From positions 1-64,000 of the forward strand of contig CAIYYI010000684.1 in assembly GCA_903930345.1 (NCBI GenBank): a stretch of 64,000 nt of DNA, in the 5' to 3' direction. The DNA is from an uncultured Verrucomicrobiota bacterium. GTDB lineage: Bacteria; Verrucomicrobiota; Verrucomicrobiia; Limisphaerales; CAIYYI01. Made by a program: the position numbers and the translations under genes. The notes beneath the pieces were generated by a model. The model ran no database searches and was not told the DNA's origin. It worked only from the letters and a program-made list of their open reading frames with translations. Positions 19,189 through 28,557 of this stretch are shown in pieces (the first letter of the stretch is position 1; every line of letters starts with the position of its first letter).

Positions 19189-19851
19189 ATGAACCTGCAA
19201 TATTACCTGGAGCATTTCGCGGTCTCGGTCTCGGCCATCTCCGGGGTTCTGGCGGCGCGGGGCAAGCAGGTGGATTTGTTCGGCGTGCTGGTGCTGGCGG
19301 TGGTGACCGCCTTCGGCGGCGGCACCTTGCGCGATCTCCTGCTGGGGGCGCTGCCGGTGATGTGGATGCAGGATACCACCTTCCTGTACAACGCCCTGAT
19401 CTCCGCCCTGGCCACCTTTGCCGTGGTACGCTTCCGCGAATTGCCGGAGACGGAACTGCTCGTGGCAGATGCGTTTGCGCTGGCCCTCTTCACCATCGTC
19501 GGCGCGCGCAAGGCCATGAGCTTTCACAGCGATCCGGTGGTGGTGGTGACCATGGGGGTGATCACCGGCGTGGCGGGCGGCCTGCTGCGCGACACCCTGC
19601 TGCAGGAGATCCCGGTGGTGTTTCGTCGGGAAACGTACTATTATGCCACAGCCTCCCTGTGTGGTTCCGGGGTGTACGTAGCTATGCAGCATTGGCTGCC
19701 CGACCTCAACGCCACGATGGTGGCCGCCGTGTTGGTGACGCTCCTGCTGCGGCTCATCTCGCTGCGCTGGAAATTCACCCTGCCGGCCTTTGAATCTGGG
19801 AGGGCCAACGAGGGGCCAGATGCCCGCACCGATTTCAAGCGAAAGAAATAG
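19189..19851 (+). CDS. Trimeric intracellular cation channel (TRIC/UPF0126) family membrane protein
   Basis: AISGVLAARGKQVDLFGVLVLAVVTAFGGGTLRDLLLG and GVITGVAGGLLRDTLLQEIPVVFRRE. Confidence 0.93.
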   Translation: MNLQYYLEHFAVSVSAISGVLAARGKQVDLFGVLVLAVVTAFGGGTLRDLLLGALPVMWMQDTTFLYNALISALATFAVVRFRELPETELLVADAFALALFTIVGARKAMSFHSDPVVVVTMGVITGVAGGLLRDTLLQEIPVVFRRETYYYATASLCGSGVYVAMQHWLPDLNATMVAAVLVTLLLRLISLRWKFTLPAFESGRANEGPDARTDFKRKK

Positions 19852-19876
19852 ACGACAACCTTCATCCCCAAAATCC

Positions 19877-21295
19877 ATGAGCAACCCCGCTGATGTTTTT
19901 GAACCGGTGGCGCTGAGACTCGCGCCGCCGCTGGACCCCGGCTTTCAACCGGCCTCCTTGGTCAACCGCGCCTTTCGCGCCGATGCCCGCGCCACGGGCG
20001 CGGCGGTGCCGGTGCGCTTCGCCCTGGAGCAGGCGGATGGCTCCGTGTTCCAGCACGCCACGGTGATCTACCCCGACAGCCATCCCCGGGCGGCGGCCAA
20101 CACCCGGCATGTCGAGCGCCTGGTGAAGTTCTTCCTCTGGTCGCGCGGGGGTTACCGGGTCTTGGTGGATGGCCCGGCCTCCCTGGTGGACCACCTCGAG
20201 TGGCACTTTGCCAGCACGGCCACCGGGCATTTTGACGCCCGGCTGATGGGCGAACAGGTGTATGAGCGCCCGTTCGTAGTGGTGGCGGCCAAGGAACTGC
20301 CACCCGAACGCTCCGTCACCCAGCCGCTGGGCCGACATCTGGAGGGCTGCCGCATCGGCTTTGACCTCGGGGGCAGTGACCGCAAGGTGGCGGCGGTGGT
20401 GGATGGCCAGGTGGTGTTCAGCGAGGAAACCGTCTGGGACCCCTACCCCCAAACAGACCCGCAATTTCACTTTGACGGCATCATGGACTCCCTGCGCCAG
20501 GCGGCGGCCCATCTGCCCCGCGTGGATGCCATTGGGGGCAGTGCGGCCGGGGTGTATGTGAACAACCAGGTCAAGGTGGCCTCGCTGTTCCGCGGGGTGC
20601 CCGCCCCCCTGTTCCAGAGCCGGGTGAAGGGGATGTTTGGGGAGATCCAGCGGGCCTGGAAAGGGGTGCCGCTGGAGGTGGTGAATGATGGGGAGGTGAC
20701 CGCGCTGGCCGGAGCCATGGCCTTGCGGCGCAACAGCGTGCTGGGGATCGCCCTGGGCACCAGCCAGGCGGCCGGTTATGTCAACGCCGAGGGCAACATC
20801 ACCACCTGGCTCAACGAGTTGGCCTTCACGCCCGTGGATTACCGCCGTGAGGCCCCCCGGGACGAGTGGTCCGGCGATATCGGCTGTGGCGTCCAGTATT
20901 TTTCCCAGCAGGCGGTGGGGCGGCTGCTGGCCCCCGCAGGCATCACCGTGTCGGAAGGCCTGCCTCTCCCGGAAAAGCTGAAAGTGGTGCAGAAGCTCAT
21001 GGCCGACGGCGATGCCCGGGCCCGCCGCATTTATGAAACCGTTGGAATCTACCTGGGCTACTCCGTGGCGCACTACGCGGAGTTTTACGATTTGCGCAAC
21101 GTGCTGGTGCTGGGCCGGGTGACCAGCGGGCCGGGCGGGGAGATCATCCTGGCCTGGGCGCGGGCGGTGTTGCGGGTGGAGTTTCCCGAGTTGGCGGAGC
21201 AGGTGGACTTTCACACGCCGAGCGAGCAGGAGAAACGGCATGGTCAAGCCATCGCAGCCGCCAGCCTCCCCCGGTTGCGCCCAGCGAACCAATGA
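19877..21295 (+). CDS. ROK-like sugar kinase / BadF-type ATPase fold protein with extra N-terminal domain
   Basis: IGFDLGGSDRKVAAVVDGQVVFSEE; VEVVNDGEVTALAGAM-like; VLGIALGTSQAAGYV. Confidence 0.75.
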   Translation: MSNPADVFEPVALRLAPPLDPGFQPASLVNRAFRADARATGAAVPVRFALEQADGSVFQHATVIYPDSHPRAAANTRHVERLVKFFLWSRGGYRVLVDGPASLVDHLEWHFASTATGHFDARLMGEQVYERPFVVVAAKELPPERSVTQPLGRHLEGCRIGFDLGGSDRKVAAVVDGQVVFSEETVWDPYPQTDPQFHFDGIMDSLRQAAAHLPRVDAIGGSAAGVYVNNQVKVASLFRGVPAPLFQSRVKGMFGEIQRAWKGVPLEVVNDGEVTALAGAMALRRNSVLGIALGTSQAAGYVNAEGNITTWLNELAFTPVDYRREAPRDEWSGDIGCGVQYFSQQAVGRLLAPAGITVSEGLPLPEKLKVVQKLMADGDARARRIYETVGIYLGYSVAHYAEFYDLRNVLVLGRVTSGPGGEIILAWARAVLRVEFPELAEQVDFHTPSEQEKRHGQAIAAASLPRLRPANQ

Positions 21296-21495
21296 TGGGG
21301 CATATGGCCGGTGGCGGGCGACGCCCACCGGGGGCGAGTGGAAAAAATGGTTTGATCAGCGCCTGGGAGAATCAGGTGGATAAATCAGAGGCTTACCTTC
21401 CCCTTGACGGCCTCCGGCGCGGGGCCTACGGTTTAATGAAGTATGAATCTGTGGGTGGCGTGGCCTTCTTGGTCGTGCTCCCGCTTGAGGTGGCT

Positions 21496-24400
21496 ATGAA
21501 AATATTTCGTTGGCAGAATGGATGGGGTCGCTGGCCGGTCCTGGGGCTGGCGTCCGCAATGCTGGGGTTGGGGTTTCTGGCGGCGGCGGGCCAGTTGCCT
21601 TCGGGCAACCAGCGTTCGGAGCAACAACCGGTGATCTCCGGCCTGCGGGTGGCCGGCACCAACCTGGTGGTCACCGTGCGAGTGCCAACCGGTTTGCGCA
21701 AGCTGACGCTGGAAACTCGCCCCCAACTCCGGGCGGGAGCGTGGGCCCCCCGGCAGGTGGTTCGCCTGGAGGGCTTGGGCGGTGAGACCGATATTCCGCT
21801 GCCGCTTTCCCCGCAGATGCAGGCCGTGCGCATCAAGGCGGCGGACCGCGAGCCGCTGCCGGCGTTTTTCTATCAGGGCAGCAACGTCTTCGCCGCCACC
21901 CTCACCACCAACCTGGCGACGCGCCTGGATGGACCGGTGGTGCTCTACGGCAACGGCACCATGGATGGCCCGGTGGCCACCCCGAGCACCAGCGGCGGTG
22001 ACGGCACCACCGCACGCGACGTGGTGGAGTCGGACATCTGGCGGCTCCGGGATGGGCTTCTCTATTTCTACAACCAGCAGCGGGGTCTGCAATTGCTGGA
22101 CGTGCGGCAGCCGGATCAGCCGGTGCTGGTCGGCGCCTGGGAGCACCCCGCGCAGGGCGAGCAGATGTACGTGCTGGACAGCGGCCACGCGGTGCTGCTC
22201 AGCCAAGCCTACTGCGGCGGCAGCGAGGTGACGGTGGTGGATGCCGCCGCCCGCCCGCTGCGGGCCGTGGCTTCGCTCGATGTGCCCGGCACCCTGCTGG
22301 AGAGCCGCCTCGTGGGCTCGGTGCTCTACACCGCCTCCAGCGTCTCCCGCAGCGTGGTGAGCGGCAACGGGGTTTCCACCTGGCATTCCACCACCGTGGT
22401 GTCGGCCTTTGACCTCGCCGAACCGTCGCTGCCGGTCGTGCGACCCACGCTGGAGGTGCCCGGGTATGCCGGCGCAGTCACGGCCACCGAACGGTTTTTC
22501 CTCGTCGTCACCCCCAACGCCGTCAACTCCTGGCAATCGGATGTGGCGGCGGTTGACATCACCGACCCGGCGGGCACGCTCGGCGGCGTGCAAACCGTGA
22601 CGGCCTCCGGCACGGTGAAGGACAAATTCAAGCTGCGGGTGGCGGGCACGGTGCTGAGCCTGGTGGCGGAGGAGAACCGCTGGACGAACGGGGTGCGCGT
22701 GCTGGTGACGCGCCTGGAGAATTTCAACCTGCCGGATCTGCGGATGGCGGGGCCGATGGGCGTGGCCAAGCTGGGCGAGGTGGAGCTGGTGCGCGATGAA
22801 CAGGTGTTCGGCACGCGCTTCGATGGCTCCCTGGCCTATGTGGTGACCTATCGTGTGGTGGATCCGCTCTGGGTGGTGGATCTCTCCGATGCGCGCAAGC
22901 CGCGCGTGGTGGGCGAACTGCATGTGCCCGGCTGGTCCACCTACCTGCAACCGCTGGGCGATGGCCGCCTGGTGACCGTGGGGTTTGATGACAACCGCAC
23001 CAACTTTGTGCGGCGCGTGGCCGTGCAGCTCTTCTCCGTGGCCGATCCGGCCCGTCCCGAGCTGCTCGCCAAGGTGCCGCTGGGCGACGGCTACTCCTGG
23101 AGCGAGGCGACGGCGGACGAAAAAGCCTTCACGGTGCTGCCCGGGGCGGGCCTGATCCTGCTGCCTTACCAGGGGTACACCACCAACGGCTACGCCAGCC
23201 AGGTGCAAATCATTGACCTGGGGACGAACTCGCTCGCCGCCCGGGGCGTCATTGCGCAGGCCTTCCAACCCCGGCGCGCCACGCTGTTCCAGGATCGCAT
23301 CCTCACCCTGTCCGGCCAGCAGTTGCTGAGCGTGGATGCCACGGATCGGGACCGGCCGCAGGTGCGGGCGCGGCTGGACCTGGCCTGGACGGTGGACCAG
23401 GTGTTCCCGGTGGGGGAATATCTGGTGCAGATGGAGGCGGGCAGCAGTTATTGGTGGGGCACCCCGGTGCCGCCTTCCTTGCGGGTCACCCCGGCCACGA
23501 ACACCAGCCTGACCCTGGCCCGGCTGGAACTGAAGTCCGGCCTGCCCGTGGTGGGAGCCACCTGCCGGGATGGCCGCCTTTACCTGTTGCAACAGCCCAA
23601 CAGCTACGGTTACCCGTACCGGGGCGGACCTGTGTTGTTGGCGGACACCGGAACAGCGACGGGGGCAGGTGATGGGGCGCGGATGACCGTGGTGGATTTG
23701 GCCGCGTTACCGGAGTTGCGGGTGGCAAGCACCTGCCTGCTCACCAACCTGTCCGACACCCTCGGTGGCCGCATCAGCGCCCTCTGGCCGCGCCCGGACT
23801 TGCTGGTCTGGTACGGTCAGGGCAACAATTACTACAGTGGATGGCCTTACTTGGGCGATTCCATTTTCGTCACGACGGCCCTTTGGTGGCCGTACTATTA
23901 CCAGACCCCGGCCCGCATGGTGGCGCTGGCGGTGGGCGGGGCGGAACCGGTCCTGCAATCCGAACTCGTGCTGGGCGATCTCACCCGCAACAATTACAGT
24001 CCGGCCTGGGTGGCGGATGGGTTGGTCTTCCTGAGCCATGACCTCTCCGAGTCGGTCTTTTTGGAGGAGACCAAGGTGTCGGATGAGACCGGCCCCATCA
24101 CCCGCCCCGCCTGCTGGCAGACGCGCCGCCAGAACATCCTGGAGGTGATTGATTACACGGATGCCATGCAACCCACCCTGCGTTCCCCGGTGGAGCTGCC
24201 GGGGCCGTTGGCCGGGGTGGCGCGCGAGGGGGCGCTGCTGTTCACCGCCGGGAACTGGATCACCACCAACGGCCAGTACCGCCAGGTGGTTTCCGCATGC
24301 AGCTATGATGACGTAAAGGTCGCGCTCGTGGACGAATTGCGCCTGCCGGAGGGTTCCCTCTCACCGTGTTTTCCGGACGGAGCGGTGGTTTTCGCAGTGC

Positions 24401-24711
24401 CCGGCCTCTCCAATCAGCCACCGCGCCTGGAGCGTTGGGAAGTGGCCTGGGAGACCGGGCGGTTCACGCGTGCGGCAGCGGTGAATTTGCCCGCGCCGTT
24501 GACAACCCTCAACGATGGCCCGGGGTTCCTTTTGGACCGTTCCCCCTCCGGGTTCACCCTGCGGGACAGCTCCACGTTGGGCGAGCGGGGTTTACTCTCC
24601 TTCCCCGCCTGCCTGGGCGTGACCACTGACCGCGTCACGTTCGACCCGGATCGGGGTGCCTGGGTGCCGTTCGGATCCTTCGGCGTGCGCCTGGTGCCGC
24701 TGGGCAGGTAG
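21496..24711 (+). CDS. Large secreted beta-propeller protein
   Basis: Signal peptide MKIFRWQNGWGRWPVLGLASAML; repeats such as PLWVVDLSDARKPRVVGELHVPGWSTYLQPLGDGRLVTVGFD. Confidence 0.75.
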   Translation: MKIFRWQNGWGRWPVLGLASAMLGLGFLAAAGQLPSGNQRSEQQPVISGLRVAGTNLVVTVRVPTGLRKLTLETRPQLRAGAWAPRQVVRLEGLGGETDIPLPLSPQMQAVRIKAADREPLPAFFYQGSNVFAATLTTNLATRLDGPVVLYGNGTMDGPVATPSTSGGDGTTARDVVESDIWRLRDGLLYFYNQQRGLQLLDVRQPDQPVLVGAWEHPAQGEQMYVLDSGHAVLLSQAYCGGSEVTVVDAAARPLRAVASLDVPGTLLESRLVGSVLYTASSVSRSVVSGNGVSTWHSTTVVSAFDLAEPSLPVVRPTLEVPGYAGAVTATERFFLVVTPNAVNSWQSDVAAVDITDPAGTLGGVQTVTASGTVKDKFKLRVAGTVLSLVAEENRWTNGVRVLVTRLENFNLPDLRMAGPMGVAKLGEVELVRDEQVFGTRFDGSLAYVVTYRVVDPLWVVDLSDARKPRVVGELHVPGWSTYLQPLGDGRLVTVGFDDNRTNFVRRVAVQLFSVADPARPELLAKVPLGDGYSWSEATADEKAFTVLPGAGLILLPYQGYTTNGYASQVQIIDLGTNSLAARGVIAQAFQPRRATLFQDRILTLSGQQLLSVDATDRDRPQVRARLDLAWTVDQVFPVGEYLVQMEAGSSYWWGTPVPPSLRVTPATNTSLTLARLELKSGLPVVGATCRDGRLYLLQQPNSYGYPYRGGPVLLADTGTATGAGDGARMTVVDLAALPELRVASTCLLTNLSDTLGGRISALWPRPDLLVWYGQGNNYYSGWPYLGDSIFVTTALWWPYYYQTPARMVALAVGGAEPVLQSELVLGDLTRNNYSPAWVADGLVFLSHDLSESVFLEETKVSDETGPITRPACWQTRRQNILEVIDYTDAMQPTLRSPVELPGPLAGVAREGALLFTAGNWITTNGQYRQVVSACSYDDVKVALVDELRLPEGSLSPCFPDGAVVFAVPGLSNQPPRLERWEVAWETGRFTRAAAVNLPAPLTTLNDGPGFLLDRSPSGFTLRDSSTLGERGLLSFPACLGVTTDRVTFDPDRGAWVPFGSFGVRLVPLGR

Positions 24712-24805
24712 GGCTGGCAAAGCCACCGGGGCAGACTCGTCAGATTGGTCAAACCCGTTCGACCCGTCCGACTCATTAGTCCTGATTCTGCTGAAACCCC
24801 CGGGA

Positions 24806-25003
24806 TCACTTTTTGAGGCCCTTTTCCGGGCTGGGAGCCTCCAGGCGGACCAGGCGCAGCTCGTCGCGGCCCAGGAGTTGCCAGCGGATGCGTTCCCCGG
24901 GCTGGATGTCCAGCGCGGACGCCAGAGGCATCGGGATATTCACGAATAACCGGCTCGCCCGCCCTTGAGAGGCAGATGCGGACGCTTTGACAGTCCGAAG
25001 CCT
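24806..25003 (-). pseudogene. AbrB/MazE-like DNA-binding protein remnant without a start codon
   Basis: Minus-strand translation RLRTVKASASASQGRASRLFVNIPMPLASALDIQPGERIRWQLLGRDELRLVRLEAPSPEKGLKK*; frame bounded upstream by the exosortase stop. Confidence 0.6.
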
Positions 25004-26434
25004 TCAATTGTCGCCAGCCAGACGCGGCTCCCCCAGTGAGCGCAATTCCTCCGCAAGCACCGCACACTGCTGTGCGAAAGCTTTTGCGCCCATACTTTCC
25101 ATGGGGACGCTGGCGATCACATGCACGCCGGCGGACGACCATGGCCAGAGGGTGCGACGCAAGTAGGTGGGATAGTCGTTGAGGAGTTCTCCGCGGTGGA
25201 TAAAAAACTCGCGCATCCAAACAAGCCCATCGGTCATCGTGGAAGGATCCAATCCAGAGGGCTTCAATTCGATGCCGCGATAGCGCAAGCAAACGGGGAG
25301 CGTGTGATGGCGACCATCCCCGGACGGGCCATACCAAATCAATTGGATGTCGTACGGTTGGCCGACAAGCCTGATTTCAAAAGTATTTGCGGCCACCTCC
25401 CTGGACATGGCGCCTGACGGGGGACGCAGACTGGGCCGAAACACGCCGGTTAAAGAGGACGCCATGAAGGGGAGCAGGAGGAGGAAGACCAACGCGGAGC
25501 GAGTTAACAGCCTCACCCAAAAGGAAGAGGCAGCAACAGCTCCAAAGGGGGCACCGTCCCCAAGGCCGGTTTTCAACAACCTCCAAAGCTCAAAAATGGC
25601 CGCGATCGCCAGGACCCAGCGGCCAAGCGGGTGCATTGCCACAAGGGGAATGGTCCCGATGGCGAGCATCAACCCTGAAGGGCAACGGTACAAAGCCAGC
25701 CCGGCGAACCATGGGCAAAGCAGAAGCCAGGGAAGCCACAGCGATTCCATGCTGGAAAGCGCGATAAAGCCGGCGGCGATGATCCAAAGCGTGGCAGCCC
25801 ATCTTCGTTCAGCCCCCACGGGCGAGTAATGGCTCTGAGCCACGAGCAGCAAGGTGGCGAGGGTGACGAGATTGCCCCCCGGAGCGGGCACAAAAGGTGA
25901 AACGAGGGAGAGCGCGACGACAAGAAAAAGGGTTTCCATGAGGTAGCGTCCTGGTGCCCTTCCGGAGCGCGGCACAAACAAGGGAAGCAGAGGCATGATC
26001 CAGAGAAAGCCAATGAAATAATGCAACTGGGGACTCTCCACCGATGGGAAAAACAGATGGCGGAAGGCAAGGAGGGTGAAGATCCGGGCGATGTTTGCGA
26101 GGAGGGCGGCCGGAACAGCCAGCGCCAGTCGCAGCCAGTAACGGAAGGAGAATGGTTCGGCGCGGTTGGCCCAGAGAGTTACCGCCCAGAGCATGGTCAG
26201 GATATTGACACCGGCGCAATCGCGGGTCCAAGGCACGCGCATTTGTCCGAGGATCAGTTCTCCGGCGGTGTGTTGGGCCGCCACGCCAAGGAGCTTGAGC
26301 AGGGCAACGACAAATGGCCGCGTGAAGTTGGATAGGAGATCGTTGGTGGCGGCCAGGTGCAACAACCCGAAAACAGCGACCAAGGCGACGACAGTGCGCG
26401 TCACTTGGCTGATCTGCGGATTTGGTTGAGCCAT
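25004..26434 (-). CDS. Exosortase/archaeosortase family transpeptidase with fused C-terminal extension
   Basis: Polytopic; Cys motif RDCAGVNILTMLWAV, Arg motif ANIARIFTLLAFRHLFFP, His motif HYFIGFLWIMPLLPLF; C-terminal soluble region compatible with EpsI-like domain. Confidence 0.87.
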   Translation of the reverse strand: MAQPNPQISQVTRTVVALVAVFGLLHLAATNDLLSNFTRPFVVALLKLLGVAAQHTAGELILGQMRVPWTRDCAGVNILTMLWAVTLWANRAEPFSFRYWLRLALAVPAALLANIARIFTLLAFRHLFFPSVESPQLHYFIGFLWIMPLLPLFVPRSGRAPGRYLMETLFLVVALSLVSPFVPAPGGNLVTLATLLLVAQSHYSPVGAERRWAATLWIIAAGFIALSSMESLWLPWLLLCPWFAGLALYRCPSGLMLAIGTIPLVAMHPLGRWVLAIAAIFELWRLLKTGLGDGAPFGAVAASSFWVRLLTRSALVFLLLLPFMASSLTGVFRPSLRPPSGAMSREVAANTFEIRLVGQPYDIQLIWYGPSGDGRHHTLPVCLRYRGIELKPSGLDPSTMTDGLVWMREFFIHRGELLNDYPTYLRRTLWPWSSAGVHVIASVPMESMGAKAFAQQCAVLAEELRSLGEPRLAGDN

Positions 26435-27462
26435 GTGACGGTCTCTGGGGTTGGGTTGCGGCGCTTGAGTTCCTGCGACCATAGATCCAACGATGAAACA
26501 TCCCGCACCTGGGCGGAAGAAAGCACGAGCATCAAAACGGTTTCTTCCGGCAACAGCACCGGGTTTGCGGAGGCATGCGGGTCCAACACCTCACGGTATT
26601 TCCTGCTCACAAACTTCTGCCGCAAGTCGAGCTGGTGGCCAGCGCCACTGATTGCAGCCTCGCGAACGCCAGGGTTGGTTTTGATTTGCCGGAGTAATTG
26701 GGTCCTCAGATCCTCCCCCGCCATCTGATCCTGCGGGGCCTTGAGAATCCCGACCACCTCGGCGCGCAATGGGGTTGGAACCCGTCCCGCTTTTAACGCC
26801 GCCATGAGCATTGCCGAGGTGTGGCCACCCAACCCGGCATGCATCCTCAATGTCCGTAGCGCACGCATGTCCAAGTCCAACCACCCCGCCGGATCAGTCG
26901 CCAAGTAGGCCTTGATGGCCTCCTCAAACCGGCCTTCGGAGGCAAGCACCCGACCCTGGATCAAGGGCGGCACCCGGTTTTCAGAGATGGCCCGGTTCAT
27001 GGCGGCGAGGAAGGGATTTGGCTGGGCTGGGCGCAAGGCATTCTGAAGCCGATAAGGCGCATATACGTGAGTGAGGGGAAGCTCCGCCGCCGGGATCAGC
27101 AGAAAGGAGGCGAGTGCTGCGGGCAGATCATCCGTGGCCATGAGGAGCAAACCACGGAGATAGAGCGCCGGTGGATGCCGGGTCTTGCCAGCCAGGGCAG
27201 CCACTTCTTTACGCAGCTCTTTGTTTGCCCACACACCCTCGGCGGTTGCGATGACGTCCTCCCACAAAAGAGTCTTCAGCAACAGCTCATCCACTTTCCT
27301 GTCGGCGACCCCACTGAGGATAATGTTTCGCCCGGTGGGCAGTCCGATCACAGACTTTTGAGTGCGAGCGGGTGTAAGAAACCAGAAAACGATAATAGGG
27401 ATAAAAAGGACCGCCAACAGGATTGCCCAGGCGACCTTCCAAGCCGGTTCAGTTTTGCGCAT
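26401..27462 (-). CDS. Membrane-anchored TPR-like protein of the exosortase cassette
   Basis: Start trimmed to MRKTEPAWKVAWAILLAVLFIPIIVFWFL; helical-repeat-like body (GRVLASEGRFEEAIKAYLATDP); overlaps both neighbours. Confidence 0.7.
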   Translation of the reverse strand: MRKTEPAWKVAWAILLAVLFIPIIVFWFLTPARTQKSVIGLPTGRNIILSGVADRKVDELLLKTLLWEDVIATAEGVWANKELRKEVAALAGKTRHPPALYLRGLLLMATDDLPAALASFLLIPAAELPLTHVYAPYRLQNALRPAQPNPFLAAMNRAISENRVPPLIQGRVLASEGRFEEAIKAYLATDPAGWLDLDMRALRTLRMHAGLGGHTSAMLMAALKAGRVPTPLRAEVVGILKAPQDQMAGEDLRTQLLRQIKTNPGVREAAISGAGHQLDLRQKFVSRKYREVLDPHASANPVLLPEETVLMLVLSSAQVRDVSSLDLWSQELKRRNPTPETVTWLNQIRRSAK

Positions 27463-28285
27463 GTTTTTTGAATTTCCAAGACACAACGGCTCCCATTGCC
27501 AACAGGAGAACCAGCGGAGGAACCGGTGCTCCCGGAGCAGCGGGCGCAGTAGGTGTAGTTGTCGTGGCTGCCACGGTCGTGGTTGGCACGGTTGTGGCGG
27601 CCAAGGTGACGGTTGGAGCCGCCGCTGCGTAAGTGACTCCAGAGGGTGCTGCAGCAACCCCCAGGTTTGCCGCCTCCAGCAAAGCCGCATCCCGTTGCGA
27701 CAGCAGGGCGAAGTCCTCAAAACCGCCTGAAAAGTCAAAGAATGTTTCGTTTCCTTGGGTCTTTGCGTCTGCTGTCGTCACGAATGTGACATTGAGGCTT
27801 GCGCTCAGCAGTGTTCCCTGGAAGGCAACATTGCGGAGCCTTATCACATCGTCGAATTGTCCGAGGTTAAAACCATCCGTACCTCCCGTGATCTGGCTGC
27901 TGCCAGATCTGCCAAAGGCCGTGTAAAACTCCGTTGGACCGGCCGCGCCCGCCTCCCGTATCATGGCGGTGGTGCTGGTGAAAAAATCGTTGAAGCTGAA
28001 GGTTCCGGCGGTCGTGCGGATGACCAGTTCGAGTTGTTTGATCGCGAGGCCAAGCGAATCGCGGGTTTCGTTTCCAGCCTCATTCTCGTTGACATCAATA
28101 CCCAGCAAGAGCCCGCCACTGCTCGTCAAATATTGCTGAAGACTGGCTGCGTTCACATCAGTCAATAGGTTGATCGAACCGTTGCCCTTGTATATTTTGT
28201 CTGTCAGGGTGGTCGGTATCTGGGCTTTCAGTGAGGGGGCCGCCAGCAGTCCCACCAACAGCACTCCAGCCGATATAACGCGCAT
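27449..28285 (-). CDS. Exosortase-target surface protein with C-terminal sorting tail
   Basis: Signal peptide MRVISAGVLLVGLLAAPSLKAQ; Thr/Ala/Pro-rich linker; tail GAPVPPLVLLLAMGAVVSWKFKKHAQN (motif, short TM, basic end). Confidence 0.75.
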   Translation of the reverse strand: MRVISAGVLLVGLLAAPSLKAQIPTTLTDKIYKGNGSINLLTDVNAASLQQYLTSSGGLLLGIDVNENEAGNETRDSLGLAIKQLELVIRTTAGTFSFNDFFTSTTAMIREAGAAGPTEFYTAFGRSGSSQITGGTDGFNLGQFDDVIRLRNVAFQGTLLSASLNVTFVTTADAKTQGNETFFDFSGGFEDFALLSQRDAALLEAANLGVAAAPSGVTYAAAAPTVTLAATTVPTTTVAATTTTPTAPAAPGAPVPPLVLLLAMGAVVSWKFKKHAQN

Positions 28286-28420
28286 CGCGATCCCGCACAT
28301 AACGTGACTGTGTTTGCTAATAGGGAGAGAGTCAAGGACTGACAATGAATCCCAGGAAGAGCGCAGCTCACTAAACCTCGGGGTGAAACGTTTTGCAGTT
28401 AATATCATGTCACCCTCTAA

Positions 28421-28436
28421 GCTCGAGGCGTGCCAA
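28421..28436 (-). promoter_or_regulatory. Sigma-54 type -24/-12 promoter of the exosortase cassette
   Basis: Minus strand TTGGCACG-CCTC-GAGC; invariant GG and GC separated by exactly 10 nt; lies upstream of the 28285 start. Confidence 0.7.
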
Positions 28437-28515
28437 CCTGCTGGAACCATTACTTCATGCTGATGCTAAACAAGTTGCAGTTATTACGAAATAGAGGGAA
28501 TGGAATGCAAATCTG

Positions 28516-28530
28516 AAATGCATTGCATTT
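28516..28530. promoter_or_regulatory. Candidate activator binding site
   Basis: Perfect palindrome AAATGCA-T-TGCATTT in the divergent intergenic region, about 80 bp upstream of the -24 element. Confidence 0.5.
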
Positions 28531-28557
28531 GCGATGCATATACACGATTGTTGGCCT

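Noticed and set aside
24712-24790. GACTCGTCAGATTGGTC...GACCCGTCCGACTC direct-repeat-like string
   Set aside because: Short, degenerate and non-periodic; not enough to call a CRISPR or tandem repeat.
24414-25337. 307-aa minus-strand ORF
   Set aside because: Overlaps the propeller gene 3' end and exosortase gene in a different frame; the meaningful minus-strand frame here is the AbrB-like remnant.
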